Shown here: piece by piece, positions 17,012 to 23,487 of the stretch
How positions within the stretch are numbered: position 1 is the stretch's first letter
How the letters are laid out: every line of letters starts with the position of its first letter
DNA from: a virus
Length of the DNA: 37,605 nucleotides
Reading direction: 5' to 3' (one strand)
IMG/VR virus record: IMGVR_UViG_3300036850_000020
Location: 1-37,605 of that record
The notes under the pieces: generated by a model
Databases searched by the model: none
Seen by the model: the letters and a program-made list of their open reading frames with translations, nothing else
Told to the model about the DNA's origin: nothing
Translations under genes and position numbers: made by a program

Positions 17012-18252
17012 TCGCTCGGCGTTTACTCATGGGCGGCGGCGGCGCCCTCACAGTCCTGTCAGTCGCCGAGTTCGAGGTACTCGCCACGCCCAAGGGTGGT
17101 TGGACGTGGTTTAACGACCCGCGGGCAATCTACTACAACGGCAAAACGTACTTCGGCTACATCGACGGATCAGGTGATCCGTACGCCGCGCAGTATGTTC
17201 ACTCGACCGGGCTGACGAGCACACCAGCTCGCCTTTATCCCGCCGCTTCGCCCTTCCAAGTCGATGACCACGACAACCCCGCGTTCCTGATCCGCGACTC
17301 GGACAAGCGGATCCTGGCGTTTTTCTCGACCCACTTTGGGACCGATCAGTACATCAACATCTCGACCAACCCCGAAGACGCGACTGTCTGGGACGGACCG
17401 ACCAACATCCGCTCGGTCATTGGCGGGAACATCACGACCTATGCCAATCCGGTCCAACTCACGGGAGAAGCGAACGACCCAATTTACTTCTTCTTCCGCG
17501 ACCACTACGACGGGACAAATACCGAGTGGGGGTACTCCAAGTCGACTGACGGCGGGGTGACGTGGGGCTCGAAGGTGTCCGTCGTCCGGCTGAACTACAC
17601 GAAGAACGTCCCCAACGGCGATAGCCGGATCGACTTCGTGGGGAGTCCGCACGCCGACAACTCGGTCGAGCCGATCGAGCACTCGATCTATCACTGGTAC
17701 TACCAGGGCGGGGCATGGTTCAAGAGCGATGGAAGCGCGGCCGGAAGCCTTCCTCTCGCCGCATCCTCGCTCACCAAGGTCTACTCGGGAGCCGGAGCCG
17801 CGGATGATGCCTGGATGTGGGATATCGCTATCGGCGGGGACGGGCGCCCGCGGATCGCCTACGCCACTTTCCCCTCGACCTCGGACCACCGCTACAACTA
17901 CGCCCGCTGGACCGGGACGGGGTGGGTCACCAGTCAGATCGCGGTCGGCGGCAACCACATCTACGGCGACGCGACCCAGGCGTACTACTCAGGCGGAGTC
18001 GTTATCGATCAGTCCAATGTGAACGTGGTCTATGCCTCGATCTACATTTCGGCCGGACGATGGGACATCTTCCGCTACGAGTCATCCGACAACGGCCTGA
18101 CCTGGGTTGGCACCGCGCTCACGTCATCCGGCAAGAACGTCCGACCTGTCTCGGTTCGTAACCACGGCGCCGAACTCCAGGTCCTCTGGATGGACGGTAC
18201 CTACACGACCTACACCAACTATTCCGTTGGGACGACGGGCGCGGGGGTCTAG
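17008..18252 (+). CDS. BNR_4-type beta-propeller tail protein
   Basis: This 414-residue protein overlaps the previous gene by ATGA. The first conserved region (GWTWFNDPRAIYYNGKTYFG, from residue 31), DDHDNPAFLIRDSDKRI (about 86-102) and Asp-box-like segments SKSTDGGVTW and ESSDNGLTW match the BNR_4 family of beta-propellers linked to polysaccharide binding or cleavage. In the tail block it would bind or degrade host glycan. Whether it is catalytic cannot be told. Its last 129 bases are overlapped, on the other strand, by the glycosyltransferase gene. Confidence 0.78.
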   Translation: MIARRLLMGGGGALTVLSVAEFEVLATPKGGWTWFNDPRAIYYNGKTYFGYIDGSGDPYAAQYVHSTGLTSTPARLYPAASPFQVDDHDNPAFLIRDSDKRILAFFSTHFGTDQYINISTNPEDATVWDGPTNIRSVIGGNITTYANPVQLTGEANDPIYFFFRDHYDGTNTEWGYSKSTDGGVTWGSKVSVVRLNYTKNVPNGDSRIDFVGSPHADNSVEPIEHSIYHWYYQGGAWFKSDGSAAGSLPLAASSLTKVYSGAGAADDAWMWDIAIGGDGRPRIAYATFPSTSDHRYNYARWTGTGWVTSQIAVGGNHIYGDATQAYYSGGVVIDQSNVNVVYASIYISAGRWDIFRYESSDNGLTWVGTALTSSGKNVRPVSVRNHGAELQVLWMDGTYTTYTNYSVGTTGAGV

Positions 18253-19149
18253 TAGTCGCTCGCGGACCAGATCCGCGGCCATCCCCACGACGACGAGCCC
18301 CGGAATGGGGATCGTCAGTGACAGCGCGGTCAGGGGCAGCGAGGCAAGGGCAGGCAACGCAAGCACGGCGTAGTACGGCTGGGTGAACGGCCACAGGACA
18401 GGCACGATCAACCACGCCGCTCGTTTCCGTCCAAGGAGGGCGAGACAGACGAGCGCCACGGGGATGAGCAGGGGCACGGCGGTCGCGGAGAAGCCCGAAT
18501 CCGCCTGATCGGCAAACGTCTGCGATACCGTCTCTCGCGCGGCGATGAACGCCGGCCACGCGAGGAACGGCGCGGTTATGAGGAGCAAAACCCCCGACGC
18601 GACCAACGAGCGCCACCGTCCAAGCAGGAGCAGCGGCAGGACGGAGTAGATCCGGGCCGACACAGCGATGGCTTCCCCGGCCATCCCTCCACGAACCATG
18701 AGCGCGAGCGCGAACACGGCGCCGTTCCCTGCGGCCACCCCGAGGACGATCGGCGGGAACAGCAGCCACCACAGCGGGAGGTTCAGGCGGCGGATGGCGT
18801 AGACGGCTGACAGCGCGGATATCCCGACCCACGTGACCGAGATCAGCGCATCGGACATCCAGGCGAAGGGTAGGTACAGGAGCAGGCTCGGCGGCGGGGC
18901 GGCGTACGCGATATTGCCCTGTTGCAACCACGGGTCGCCTCCTGACAGAAGGGCCTGCGCCGCGTGGGCGTAGACGACGGCATCCCAGCCGAATGGCAAG
19001 CCGATGCGGATGGGAACCGCGACGAACCAAGTCGATACGCCCGCGAAGGCAGTGATGAGCACGATCCGCGTGATGCGGAATATCGCCCCTCCGGGGGCGG
19101 CTTCACTGTTTCCGGTGCCTGCCCACACCCTCCAATGCTCACGAGTCAT
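18124..19149 (-). CDS. GT87-like integral membrane glycosyltransferase
   Basis: This 341-residue protein has at least eight hydrophobic segments (from about 28-47 through 281-293). The loop after the first helix contains GWDAVVYAHAAQALLSGGDP (acidic D56, Y60, then GDPW), and AYAAPPPSLLLYLPFAWM follows at 81-98. This is the pattern of polyprenyl-phosphate-sugar-dependent GT87/DUF2029 glycosyltransferases. It probably adds a sugar to a surface glycan outside the membrane. It lies 97 bases behind the repressor stop on the same strand, so it could be co-expressed during lysogeny. The last 42 or so residues overlap the tail gene and look like an extension past an ancestral stop. No good ribosome site or TANNNT box precedes ATG 19149. 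Confidence 0.72.
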   Translation of the reverse strand: MTREHWRVWAGTGNSEAAPGGAIFRITRIVLITAFAGVSTWFVAVPIRIGLPFGWDAVVYAHAAQALLSGGDPWLQQGNIAYAAPPPSLLLYLPFAWMSDALISVTWVGISALSAVYAIRRLNLPLWWLLFPPIVLGVAAGNGAVFALALMVRGGMAGEAIAVSARIYSVLPLLLLGRWRSLVASGVLLLITAPFLAWPAFIAARETVSQTFADQADSGFSATAVPLLIPVALVCLALLGRKRAAWLIVPVLWPFTQPYYAVLALPALASLPLTALSLTIPIPGLVVVGMAADLVRERLLDPRARRPNGIVGVGRVGTVHPEDLEFGAVVTNRDRSDVLAG

Positions 19150-19209
19150 TGCGGTTGCATCCTGCTTGACGGCATCATGGGCGGGTCATCATCCATAGAG
19201 GGGGCCATC

Positions 19210-19422
19210 ATGTCTAGGCGTCCCGTCAATGATCCGGTGCATCCGGTCACTCAGATCGAGGCCGCTTTCTACGAGGCGGTCGAGCAGGCAGCTTATCGGG
19301 CGACTCGGGAGGCTCTGAGAGCGCCCGTGTCACGCCAGCCACAATTGCGTTGTTCGCCAACGCTTCGAGGCGCGCCAGCAAAGCCGTCATCCGTTCGTCG
19401 TTCCGGTCCAGACGACCGATGA
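19210..19422 (+). CDS. Possible small protein overlapping the repressor gene end
   Basis: A 70-residue reading starts at ATG 19210 after AGAGGGGG (19197-19204). Its first 35 residues (VTQIEAAFYEAVEQAAYRAT near the start) look helical and natural. The rest is Arg/Ser/Pro-rich and lies antisense to the repressor gene. It could be a genuine small gene that overlaps the repressor 3' end, or chance. Confidence is low. Confidence 0.3.
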   Translation: MSRRPVNDPVHPVTQIEAAFYEAVEQAAYRATREALRAPVSRQPQLRCSPTLRGAPAKPSSVRRSGPDDR

Positions 19423-19729
19423 GCCGGATGATCGCATCCTCCGTCGATGTCGGAGTCTGCTCCCGCCCTTGGTAGGCATCCCACAAGTCGCGGATCGGGA
19501 TATTCAATATCTTCCCTACCCGCTCAAGGGTCCACGACGAAGGCGTCTGCTGGTTTGTGAACCATAGGTAGAACGTGCCTCGGCTGACCTTCGCCTCACG
19601 CGCCAGGCGGCTCATCGTCATGCCTCGGATGCGCGCCATTCCCGCACGCATGGTCGCTTCGAGTAGCCGACCCGGAGATTCCGGGTCCTGCGCCGCGTAA
19701 AGCTCGTCAACGATCTCGTCGTCGGGCAT
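19247..19729 (-). CDS. HTH repressor (CI-like immunity regulator)
   Basis: This 160-residue protein starts at the ATG at 19729 (complement) after GGTGAG. Longer in-frame starts would read through the promoter and are rejected. An XRE-type helix-turn-helix lies at about 35-85 (MSRLAREAKVSRGTFYLWFTN). A probable coiled coil at 95-130 would give dimers or higher oligomers. The basic C-terminus is RRKRPRSE. There is no LexA-like peptidase domain, so RecA-triggered self-cleavage is unlikely. It is divergent from the Cro-like gene across a palindromic operator region and probably maintains lysogeny. Confidence 0.82.
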   Translation of the reverse strand: MPDDEIVDELYAAQDPESPGRLLEATMRAGMARIRGMTMSRLAREAKVSRGTFYLWFTNQQTPSSWTLERVGKILNIPIRDLWDAYQGREQTPTSTEDAIIRLIGRLDRNDERMTALLARLEALANNAIVAGVTRALSEPPESPDKLPARPPRRKRPRSE

Positions 19730-19755
19730 CCATCTCACCACATGTCGCGCGCGCT

Positions 19756-19771
19756 GTTGACAGTAGTCAAC
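19756..19771. promoter_or_regulatory. Palindromic operator in the immunity switch
   Basis: GTTGAC-AGTA-GTCAAC is a perfect 6-bp inverted repeat with a 4-bp spacer. It overlaps the proposed leftward -10 box (19760-19765), so a protein bound here would block the repressor promoter. It shares the core TTGAC with the nearby -35 repeats. Confidence 0.7.
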
Positions 19772-19789
19772 AACAAGAAGGGTTGTCAA
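19760..19789 (-). promoter_or_regulatory. Leftward (repressor) promoter
   Basis: On the minus strand TTGACA (complement of 19784-19789) is followed, after 18 bases, by TACTGT (complement of 19760-19765). Transcription would start near 19752, giving a leader of about 22 bases with a GGTGAG ribosome site before the repressor ATG. It would also read toward the glycosyltransferase gene. Confidence 0.6.
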
Positions 19790-19818
19790 TACAAATCTTA
19801 GCCGACCGGTATTGACAA
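19783..19818. promoter_or_regulatory. Inverted repeat carrying both -35 boxes
   Basis: TTGTCAAT (19783-19790) and ATTGACAA (19811-19818) are exact inverted copies 20 bases apart. Each contains the TTGACA -35 box of one divergent promoter. A regulator bound across this element could control both directions at once. Confidence 0.62.
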
Positions 19819-19841
19819 GCGCCACCGGACAGGCTGATACT
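19812..19841 (+). promoter_or_regulatory. Rightward (early) promoter, leaderless for the Cro-like gene
   Basis: TTGACA (19812-19817), an 18-base spacer and GATACT (19836-19841) form the promoter. The ATG follows 6 bases later at 19848, so the message would begin at the start codon. Confidence 0.66.
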
Positions 19842-19854
19842 GTCGTCATGACAG
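19840..19854. promoter_or_regulatory. Palindrome over the Cro-like start codon
   Basis: CTGTC-GTCAT-GACAG is a perfect 5-bp inverted repeat with a 5-bp centre. It contains the ATG and would overlap the predicted rightward transcription start. A repressor bound here would block initiation. Confidence 0.55.
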
Positions 19855-20066
19855 ATCGAACGGTTCCCGCGACACCCTGGTATGAACGTGCCGAGGAGCG
19901 GGGGATCAGCATGGAATGGCTCGCCGCGATGACCGGCGTCAGTTGGTCGACGGTCTATGCGTACAAGATGGGCCGTCGAAAGGTGCAGCAGTCCTGGCTC
20001 GACAAGGTAGAACTGCTCATCACCGCGCATGACAATATGCCGGGTTCTGGAGTCAAGGTGTCATGA
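19848..20066 (+). CDS. Cro-like HTH regulator
   Basis: This 72-residue protein is divergent from the repressor. The HTH region (about 23-55: MEWLAAMTGVSWSTVYAYKM, followed by GRRKVQQSWLDKVE) is typical of small Cro/XRE-like DNA-binding proteins. It probably represses the leftward promoter early in infection. ATG 19848 is preferred because it lies 6 bases after a promoter -10 box. The longer TTG 19812 start would begin inside the -35 box. It overlaps the next gene by ATGA, so it leads the early operon. Confidence 0.8.
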   Translation: MTDRTVPATPWYERAEERGISMEWLAAMTGVSWSTVYAYKMGRRKVQQSWLDKVELLITAHDNMPGSGVKVS

Positions 20067-20326
20067 TCCGCGCGACAAATCTCACCTTCTCGGAAGCTGT
20101 CTACTCCGCGAATCACCCTGATAGGGGAGCCCGGACTGGCGGCGCTGGCGTTCTTGTCGAGATTGCTCCTTCTGTCGCGGCCCGCCTCGAGGACCTGCTA
20201 GAGCTCCGCGACCGAGCCCGCGTCCGGGGCTACCGCGACCTGGAGACAGCCTACACCGAGCGCCTCATCGACGAGGTGTGGGATTGCCCTGACGGGCTGA
20301 ACGGACCGGGGGGCCACGCGGCGTGA
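20063..20326 (+). CDS. Early hypothetical protein
   Basis: This 87-residue protein is ATGA-coupled to the Cro-like gene. It is predicted to be mainly helical, with an N-terminal VYSANHPDRGAR segment and a C-terminal charged helix (RVRGYRDLETAYTERLIDEV). No family was recognised. It is probably an early accessory protein. Confidence 0.62.
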   Translation: MIRATNLTFSEAVYSANHPDRGARTGGAGVLVEIAPSVAARLEDLLELRDRARVRGYRDLETAYTERLIDEVWDCPDGLNGPGGHAA

Positions 20327-20592
20327 GCGACAAGTACGAGCTTCCCAAGGTTCGCGTGGAAGTCGGAGAGTCGCGCATCTTCACAAAGCTGTTCGTCGAC
20401 GGCAAGGAGCTGCGCGGCGTCACGCGGGTGTGGTTCGACACCGGAGACATCCAGCGAGACGGACCGTCGCAGTCTTGGCGAAACAGCACCCGCGTCCACG
20501 TCGAGTTTCTCCCGGCTGAACTGATCCTCGAAGGCAGCGCGGACTTGGACCTCCTAGAGGTTCACCCGATGTACGCAGGGGCAAAACGATGA
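20323..20592 (+). CDS. Early hypothetical beta-rich protein
   Basis: This 89-residue protein starts at GTG 20323 (GTGA overlap). Alternating charged and hydrophobic residues (YELPKVRVEVGESRIF, TRVHVEFLPAELILEG) suggest a beta sandwich. No family was recognised. Confidence 0.63.
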   Translation: MSDKYELPKVRVEVGESRIFTKLFVDGKELRGVTRVWFDTGDIQRDGPSQSWRNSTRVHVEFLPAELILEGSADLDLLEVHPMYAGAKR

Positions 20593-20780
20593 CCGGCCTC
20601 GACGGTGTGGACACCGCGACGAACATCGTCCGCTGGATAGAAGCGACGAATCGAAACATCAGCAAGCTCGCGACCATCGCTGAGCTGCAGAACCAGCACC
20701 TAAGCCGAATCCGAACGATGACGGCCATCACGCTCGGCATCGTCATCGGAGCGGCCATATCGCAGGCGATCTTCCGATGA
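20589..20780 (+). CDS. Small membrane protein with coiled-coil start
   Basis: This 63-residue protein has a helical N-terminus (NIVRWIEATNRNISKLATIA) and a C-terminal hydrophobic helix (about 45-61: AITLGIVIGAAISQAI). A single membrane span is likely. It is coupled by ATGA on both sides. Confidence 0.6.
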   Translation: MTGLDGVDTATNIVRWIEATNRNISKLATIAELQNQHLSRIRTMTAITLGIVIGAAISQAIFR

Positions 20781-20893
20781 CCGGCATCGAAGCCTCCCTG
20801 CACGCCTACGTCCAGACCGTCCTACCGGCCATCGCCGGCATGGTCGTGGTCGTCGGCGCGGCCATCGTTGGCCTGCTGGCGGTGAAGCGATGA
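20777..20893 (+). CDS. Tiny single-span membrane protein
   Basis: This 38-residue protein has a 20-residue hydrophobic stretch (AIAGMVVVVGAAIVGLLAV) and ends KR. ATGA overlaps at both ends and the intact frame support translation. The function is unknown. Confidence 0.55.
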   Translation: MTGIEASLHAYVQTVLPAIAGMVVVVGAAIVGLLAVKR

Positions 20894-21111
20894 CGACAGC
20901 CGCCGAACTCCGTGCCGTCCGTATAGCCGACCGAACGAACGCCGCCGTGTCGAAGGCGCGAGACCGGCTCGTCGATGCCATCGCCAGCCGGGACTCGCAG
21001 GCCATCGTCGACGAGATTGGCCGGTACGGCGTGGCCGCATGGGAAGCGGGCTGGGACCAGTGCGCCGCTGACCATCAGGCACTTCTGATGAAAGCCGGGT
21101 TGCTCCGATGA
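20890..21111 (+). CDS. Early hypothetical helical protein
   Basis: This 73-residue protein is rich in Ala, Arg and Asp. It is probably three helices (TTAAELRAVRIADRTNAAVS, then GVAAWEAGWDQCAADHQALL). No family was recognised. ATGA overlaps couple it on both sides. Confidence 0.62.
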   Translation: MTTAAELRAVRIADRTNAAVSKARDRLVDAIASRDSQAIVDEIGRYGVAAWEAGWDQCAADHQALLMKAGLLR

Positions 21112-21230
21112 CCCGCTGCATCGAATCCCCCGCTTGCGCCCGCGCCCGTATTCCGGGGTGGAGCCGGTGCGAAGGCTGCTTGCGCGGGTTGCTGGCGCGG
21201 ATCTTCGGGCCGGCGGAGTGGCGGCTCTAA
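21108..21230 (+). CDS. Tiny Cys-rich protein
   Basis: This 40-residue protein has Cys at 4, 10, 21 and 24 (CIESPAC and CEGC), which may bind one zinc. It has an Arg-rich body and ends PAEWRL. ATGA and TAATG junctions support translation. Confidence 0.5.
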   Translation: MTRCIESPACARARIPGWSRCEGCLRGLLARIFGPAEWRL

Positions 21231-21499
21231 TGGGCACGATCACCACGCGCCGGATCATTGATGAACTGATCGCCGGCCACGGTTGGCAGACACCCGACGA
21301 CCACGACGCGCCGGACAACCCACCCGCCATCCGCATCGTGGAGTACACGACCCCCGAAGGCGCCATCTGTTGGGGCGTCGTCTTCCGGGGCGACTTCGAC
21401 CCGTTCCGGTACGAGAACGAGACGGAGTTCGTCCGCAACCCGCGGTTGATATGGGCGCGGCTCCCCGCCCAGAAATGGGACCGGATGTGGGACCGATGA
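21230..21499 (+). CDS. Early hypothetical protein
   Basis: This 89-residue protein starts on the previous TAA (TAATG). A helical N-terminus (TTRRIIDELIAGHGWQT) is followed by beta strands (IRIVEYTTPEGAICWGVVF) and an Arg/Trp-rich end. No family was recognised, but the composition is clearly protein-like. Confidence 0.64.
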   Translation: MGTITTRRIIDELIAGHGWQTPDDHDAPDNPPAIRIVEYTTPEGAICWGVVFRGDFDPFRYENETEFVRNPRLIWARLPAQKWDRMWDR

Positions 21500-21639
21500 A
21501 GCTCCACGCCCTCCCCCGCCACGCCCACAAGCCGCCGATGGCCCACCGAGCCGAGGTATACGCGCCGGCATGGGAAGCGGCGCTGTTTCCGGTGCTGGTG
21601 ATCCTGGCGGTCTTGTTCTGGTGGATGCCGGTTCGATGA
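21496..21639 (+). CDS. Small single-span membrane protein
   Basis: This 47-residue protein has a basic His-rich N-terminus and one hydrophobic segment (about 29-44: ALFPVLVILAVLFWW). It is coupled by ATGA at both ends. It is probably inserted in the inner membrane with the short end outside. Confidence 0.55.
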   Translation: MKLHALPRHAHKPPMAHRAEVYAPAWEAALFPVLVILAVLFWWMPVR

Positions 21640-21866
21640 CGACAGCAACGGCACTGCGAGCACGCCTGATGAGTGAGTCGTTTGCCATTCGCGACGACAA
21701 GGCCGCCTGCGATGACTGCGACTGGACGTGGGATCAGCCCGCAACCGGCAAGTACGAGGCGACAGCCGGCGGTAGGGCGGCCAAGAAGCATGCCCTGGAC
21801 AACGGTCATATCACCACGATCCGCCGGGTCCAGTTCACGCGACATTTCGGGTTGGTCGACTCGTGA
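21636..21866 (+). CDS. Small CxxC zinc-binding-like protein
   Basis: This 76-residue protein contains CDDCDWTW (about 25-32), followed by a Lys/Ala-rich helix and HALDNGHITT, a partial treble-clef/ribbon-like pattern. The pattern resembles small phage zinc proteins, but the His ligands are a guess. It overlaps both neighbours by 4 bases. Confidence 0.58.
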   Translation: MTTATALRARLMSESFAIRDDKAACDDCDWTWDQPATGKYEATAGGRAAKKHALDNGHITTIRRVQFTRHFGLVDS

Positions 21867-22117
21867 CCGTCATCTGTGGCATCTGCCGCAAGCCCATCAC
21901 CCGCGCCCCGCTCGGCGGCTTCGGCCATGTCGAGAACCCGGGACCAGCGCACCACTATCTCCGTCCGGCTTCCCGGATGACAGCTCACGACTCTGCCGGC
22001 GGAACTGGGACACCGCTGAGTAGCGGGGACGACGGGCTGTCATCCGAGGCGTCCGACGCGGCCCCCCACGTTGTGGCGCCTCCCTCCCGTTCCGTCACCC
22101 CTGCCGGGGCGGGCTAG
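21863..22117 (+). CDS. Zinc-ribbon-start protein with disordered tail
   Basis: This 84-residue protein starts at GTG 21863. CGICRKPI (5-12) and a later GHVENPGPAHH give a short Cys/His cluster. The rest is Ser/Pro/Ala-rich and probably disordered. It is the last gene before the hairpin leader and has no recognised function. Confidence 0.55.
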   Translation: MTVICGICRKPITRAPLGGFGHVENPGPAHHYLRPASRMTAHDSAGGTGTPLSSGDDGLSSEASDAAPHVVAPPSRSVTPAGAG

Positions 22118-22125
22118 GTGGGCTA

Positions 22126-22195
22126 CGCCGGTCGGAGGAATGTGCCCCCTCCGACCGGCGGCAACCAGGGGCACGGGCACAGAGGTAAGGGCACA
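22126..22195 (+). promoter_or_regulatory. Hairpin leader with loop complementary to the ribosome-site region
   Basis: A perfect 13-bp stem (22126-22138 with 22148-22160) has a 9-base loop, AATGTGCCC. The loop's TGTGCCC is complementary to GGGCACA, present downstream at 22175-22181 and 22189-22195. A third GGGCAC lies at 22169-22174. The last copy touches the ATG at 22195 and the middle one abuts the AGAGG ribosome site (22181-22185). A loop-to-downstream pseudoknot could block translation of the next gene. The hairpin could alternatively be a T-less terminator. Confidence 0.55.
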
Positions 22196-22371
22196 TGACT
22201 CCACCGCCGCGCTTCACGGATGAGGGCCGACGACTCGGCGTCGACATGACGTTCGCTCGCATTGAGGACGCTATCCGCACGCTTCGCAAGGACGCGCCGC
22301 TGAATGAAGCCGAGCGGGCGCATTGCCAAGAGTTGGCACGCGAGCTCGATGACTTGGCGGCGAAGTCATGA
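22195..22371 (+). CDS. Small helical protein behind the hairpin leader
   Basis: This 58-residue protein has a charged helical body (VDMTFARIEDAIRTLRKDAP, then EAERAHCQELARELDDLAAK) and is possibly a coiled coil. Its start is placed at ATG 22195, after AGAGG with a 9-base spacer, and it overlaps the next gene by ATGA. No family was recognised. It leads the recombination genes. Confidence 0.62.
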   Translation: MTPPPRFTDEGRRLGVDMTFARIEDAIRTLRKDAPLNEAERAHCQELARELDDLAAKS

Positions 22372-22544
22372 ACGCAGTCCAGTACAACGTCCACTACTCG
22401 GTCCTAGCGGACTCCCGCCTCGAAGCCATTACCAAGGCCACCGAGATGCTGCGGACCGGCGTGAAGGTGCGTGGCGTCGTCGAGGCCGAGCAGTCCACGC
22501 CCGGTTGGTATTCGGTGATCCTGGCCGTCGAGGAAGACGTCTAG
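22368..22544 (+). CDS. Small hypothetical protein upstream of exonuclease
   Basis: This 58-residue protein alternates helices and strands (NAVQYNVHYSVLADSRLEAI, GVKVRGVVEAEQS, WYSVILAVEEDV). It is a compact alpha/beta fold of unknown role. The next gene begins one base after its stop. Confidence 0.62.
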   Translation: MNAVQYNVHYSVLADSRLEAITKATEMLRTGVKVRGVVEAEQSTPGWYSVILAVEEDV

Positions 22545-22545
22545 G

Positions 22546-23487
22546 GTGGCGAACGTCGCCGTAGCTCAGGGTTCGCCTGCCTGGCTGGCCGCTCGCCGCG
22601 CGCTGATTACCGCGACTGACGTTCCGGTGCTGCTCGGCCTATCGCCGTTCAAGTGCGAGGCCGACGTGGCTGACGAGAAGCTGAACGGCACAGTCACGGA
22701 GCCGAACCTGCGAATGCGCGTCGGGAACGCCGTCCAGGACTTGATTGGCGAGGAGTACACGCGCAAGACGAACCGCGCTCTCCGTCGCTTCCGCGGCCTC
22801 GTGACGCACCCTGACATCGAGTGGGCGGGCGCCTCGCCTGACTTCCGGGTGGTGGGTGAACGGCGGCTCATGGAGGCCAAGCGTTCGACGAGTCGGACGC
22901 GGTTCGCGGACGGACTGCCGCAGGACATCGAGGCTCAAGTTGCCTGGCAACTTGGTGTCACGGGATACCCGAAGGCTGACGTGGCGGTGCTCCTCGGCGA
23001 CGACGAACTCGAGGTATTCGAGGTCGACGCCGACGCCAAGCTGTTCGACGACCTCGTTGCGATTGCGACGGACTTCCGCGCTCGCCTCGCGGCTGGTGGG
23101 CCCTTCGCCAAGGACTCGGCGCGGATCAAGCGCGACTACCCGTCCGACAACGGCGCCGAAATCATCGCCGACGCCGATCTGGACGCGACCGTACGTCTCC
23201 TGTGGGACACGCGCGCCCAGCGAAAGGCATTGCAGGCCAACGAGGAGGCGCTCGAGGACGCCGTGAAGCTGCGGATGGGCGAGTTCGCCGTCCTCCGTGG
23301 TCAGGGTTGGCATGTCACCTGGAAGCGAACGAAGGACCGAGAGGAGACGGACTGGCGATCGCTCGCTGACGGCCTCCTCCGACAACTTCCCGAGACGGAG
23401 CGCGACGCGCTCGTCGGGATCCACTCCAGCGTCAGGCAGGGTTTCCGCCCGTTCCGGCTGGTCATGGAGAAAGAGGAGGAGAAGTGA
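22546..23487 (+). CDS. YqaJ-like recombination exonuclease
   Basis: This 313-residue GTG-started protein has the YqaJ/lambda-exonuclease signature. WLAARRALITATDVPVLLGL (13-32) is followed by RVGNAVQDLIGEEY (58-71) and the catalytic ASPDFRVVGERRLMEAK (96-112) with D99, E110 and K112. QVAWQL comes at 131-136. It degrades one DNA strand 5' to 3' and works with the RecT-like annealing protein encoded next. The two genes overlap by 4 bases, as in other phage exonuclease/annealase pairs. Confidence 0.9.
   Translation: MANVAVAQGSPAWLAARRALITATDVPVLLGLSPFKCEADVADEKLNGTVTEPNLRMRVGNAVQDLIGEEYTRKTNRALRRFRGLVTHPDIEWAGASPDFRVVGERRLMEAKRSTSRTRFADGLPQDIEAQVAWQLGVTGYPKADVAVLLGDDELEVFEVDADAKLFDDLVAIATDFRARLAAGGPFAKDSARIKRDYPSDNGAEIIADADLDATVRLLWDTRAQRKALQANEEALEDAVKLRMGEFAVLRGQGWHVTWKRTKDREETDWRSLADGLLRQLPETERDALVGIHSSVRQGFRPFRLVMEKEEEK

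Noticed and set aside
17170-17958. Leftward frame (262 codons) opposite the BNR_4 gene
   Set aside because: No motif, strongly Val/Arg/Gly-biased, and lies over a gene with clear Asp boxes.
20806-21744. Long leftward frame (312 codons) across the small early genes
   Set aside because: Its sequence is Arg/Ser/Gly-rich without motifs, while the rightward genes in the same stretch have coupled starts and stops.
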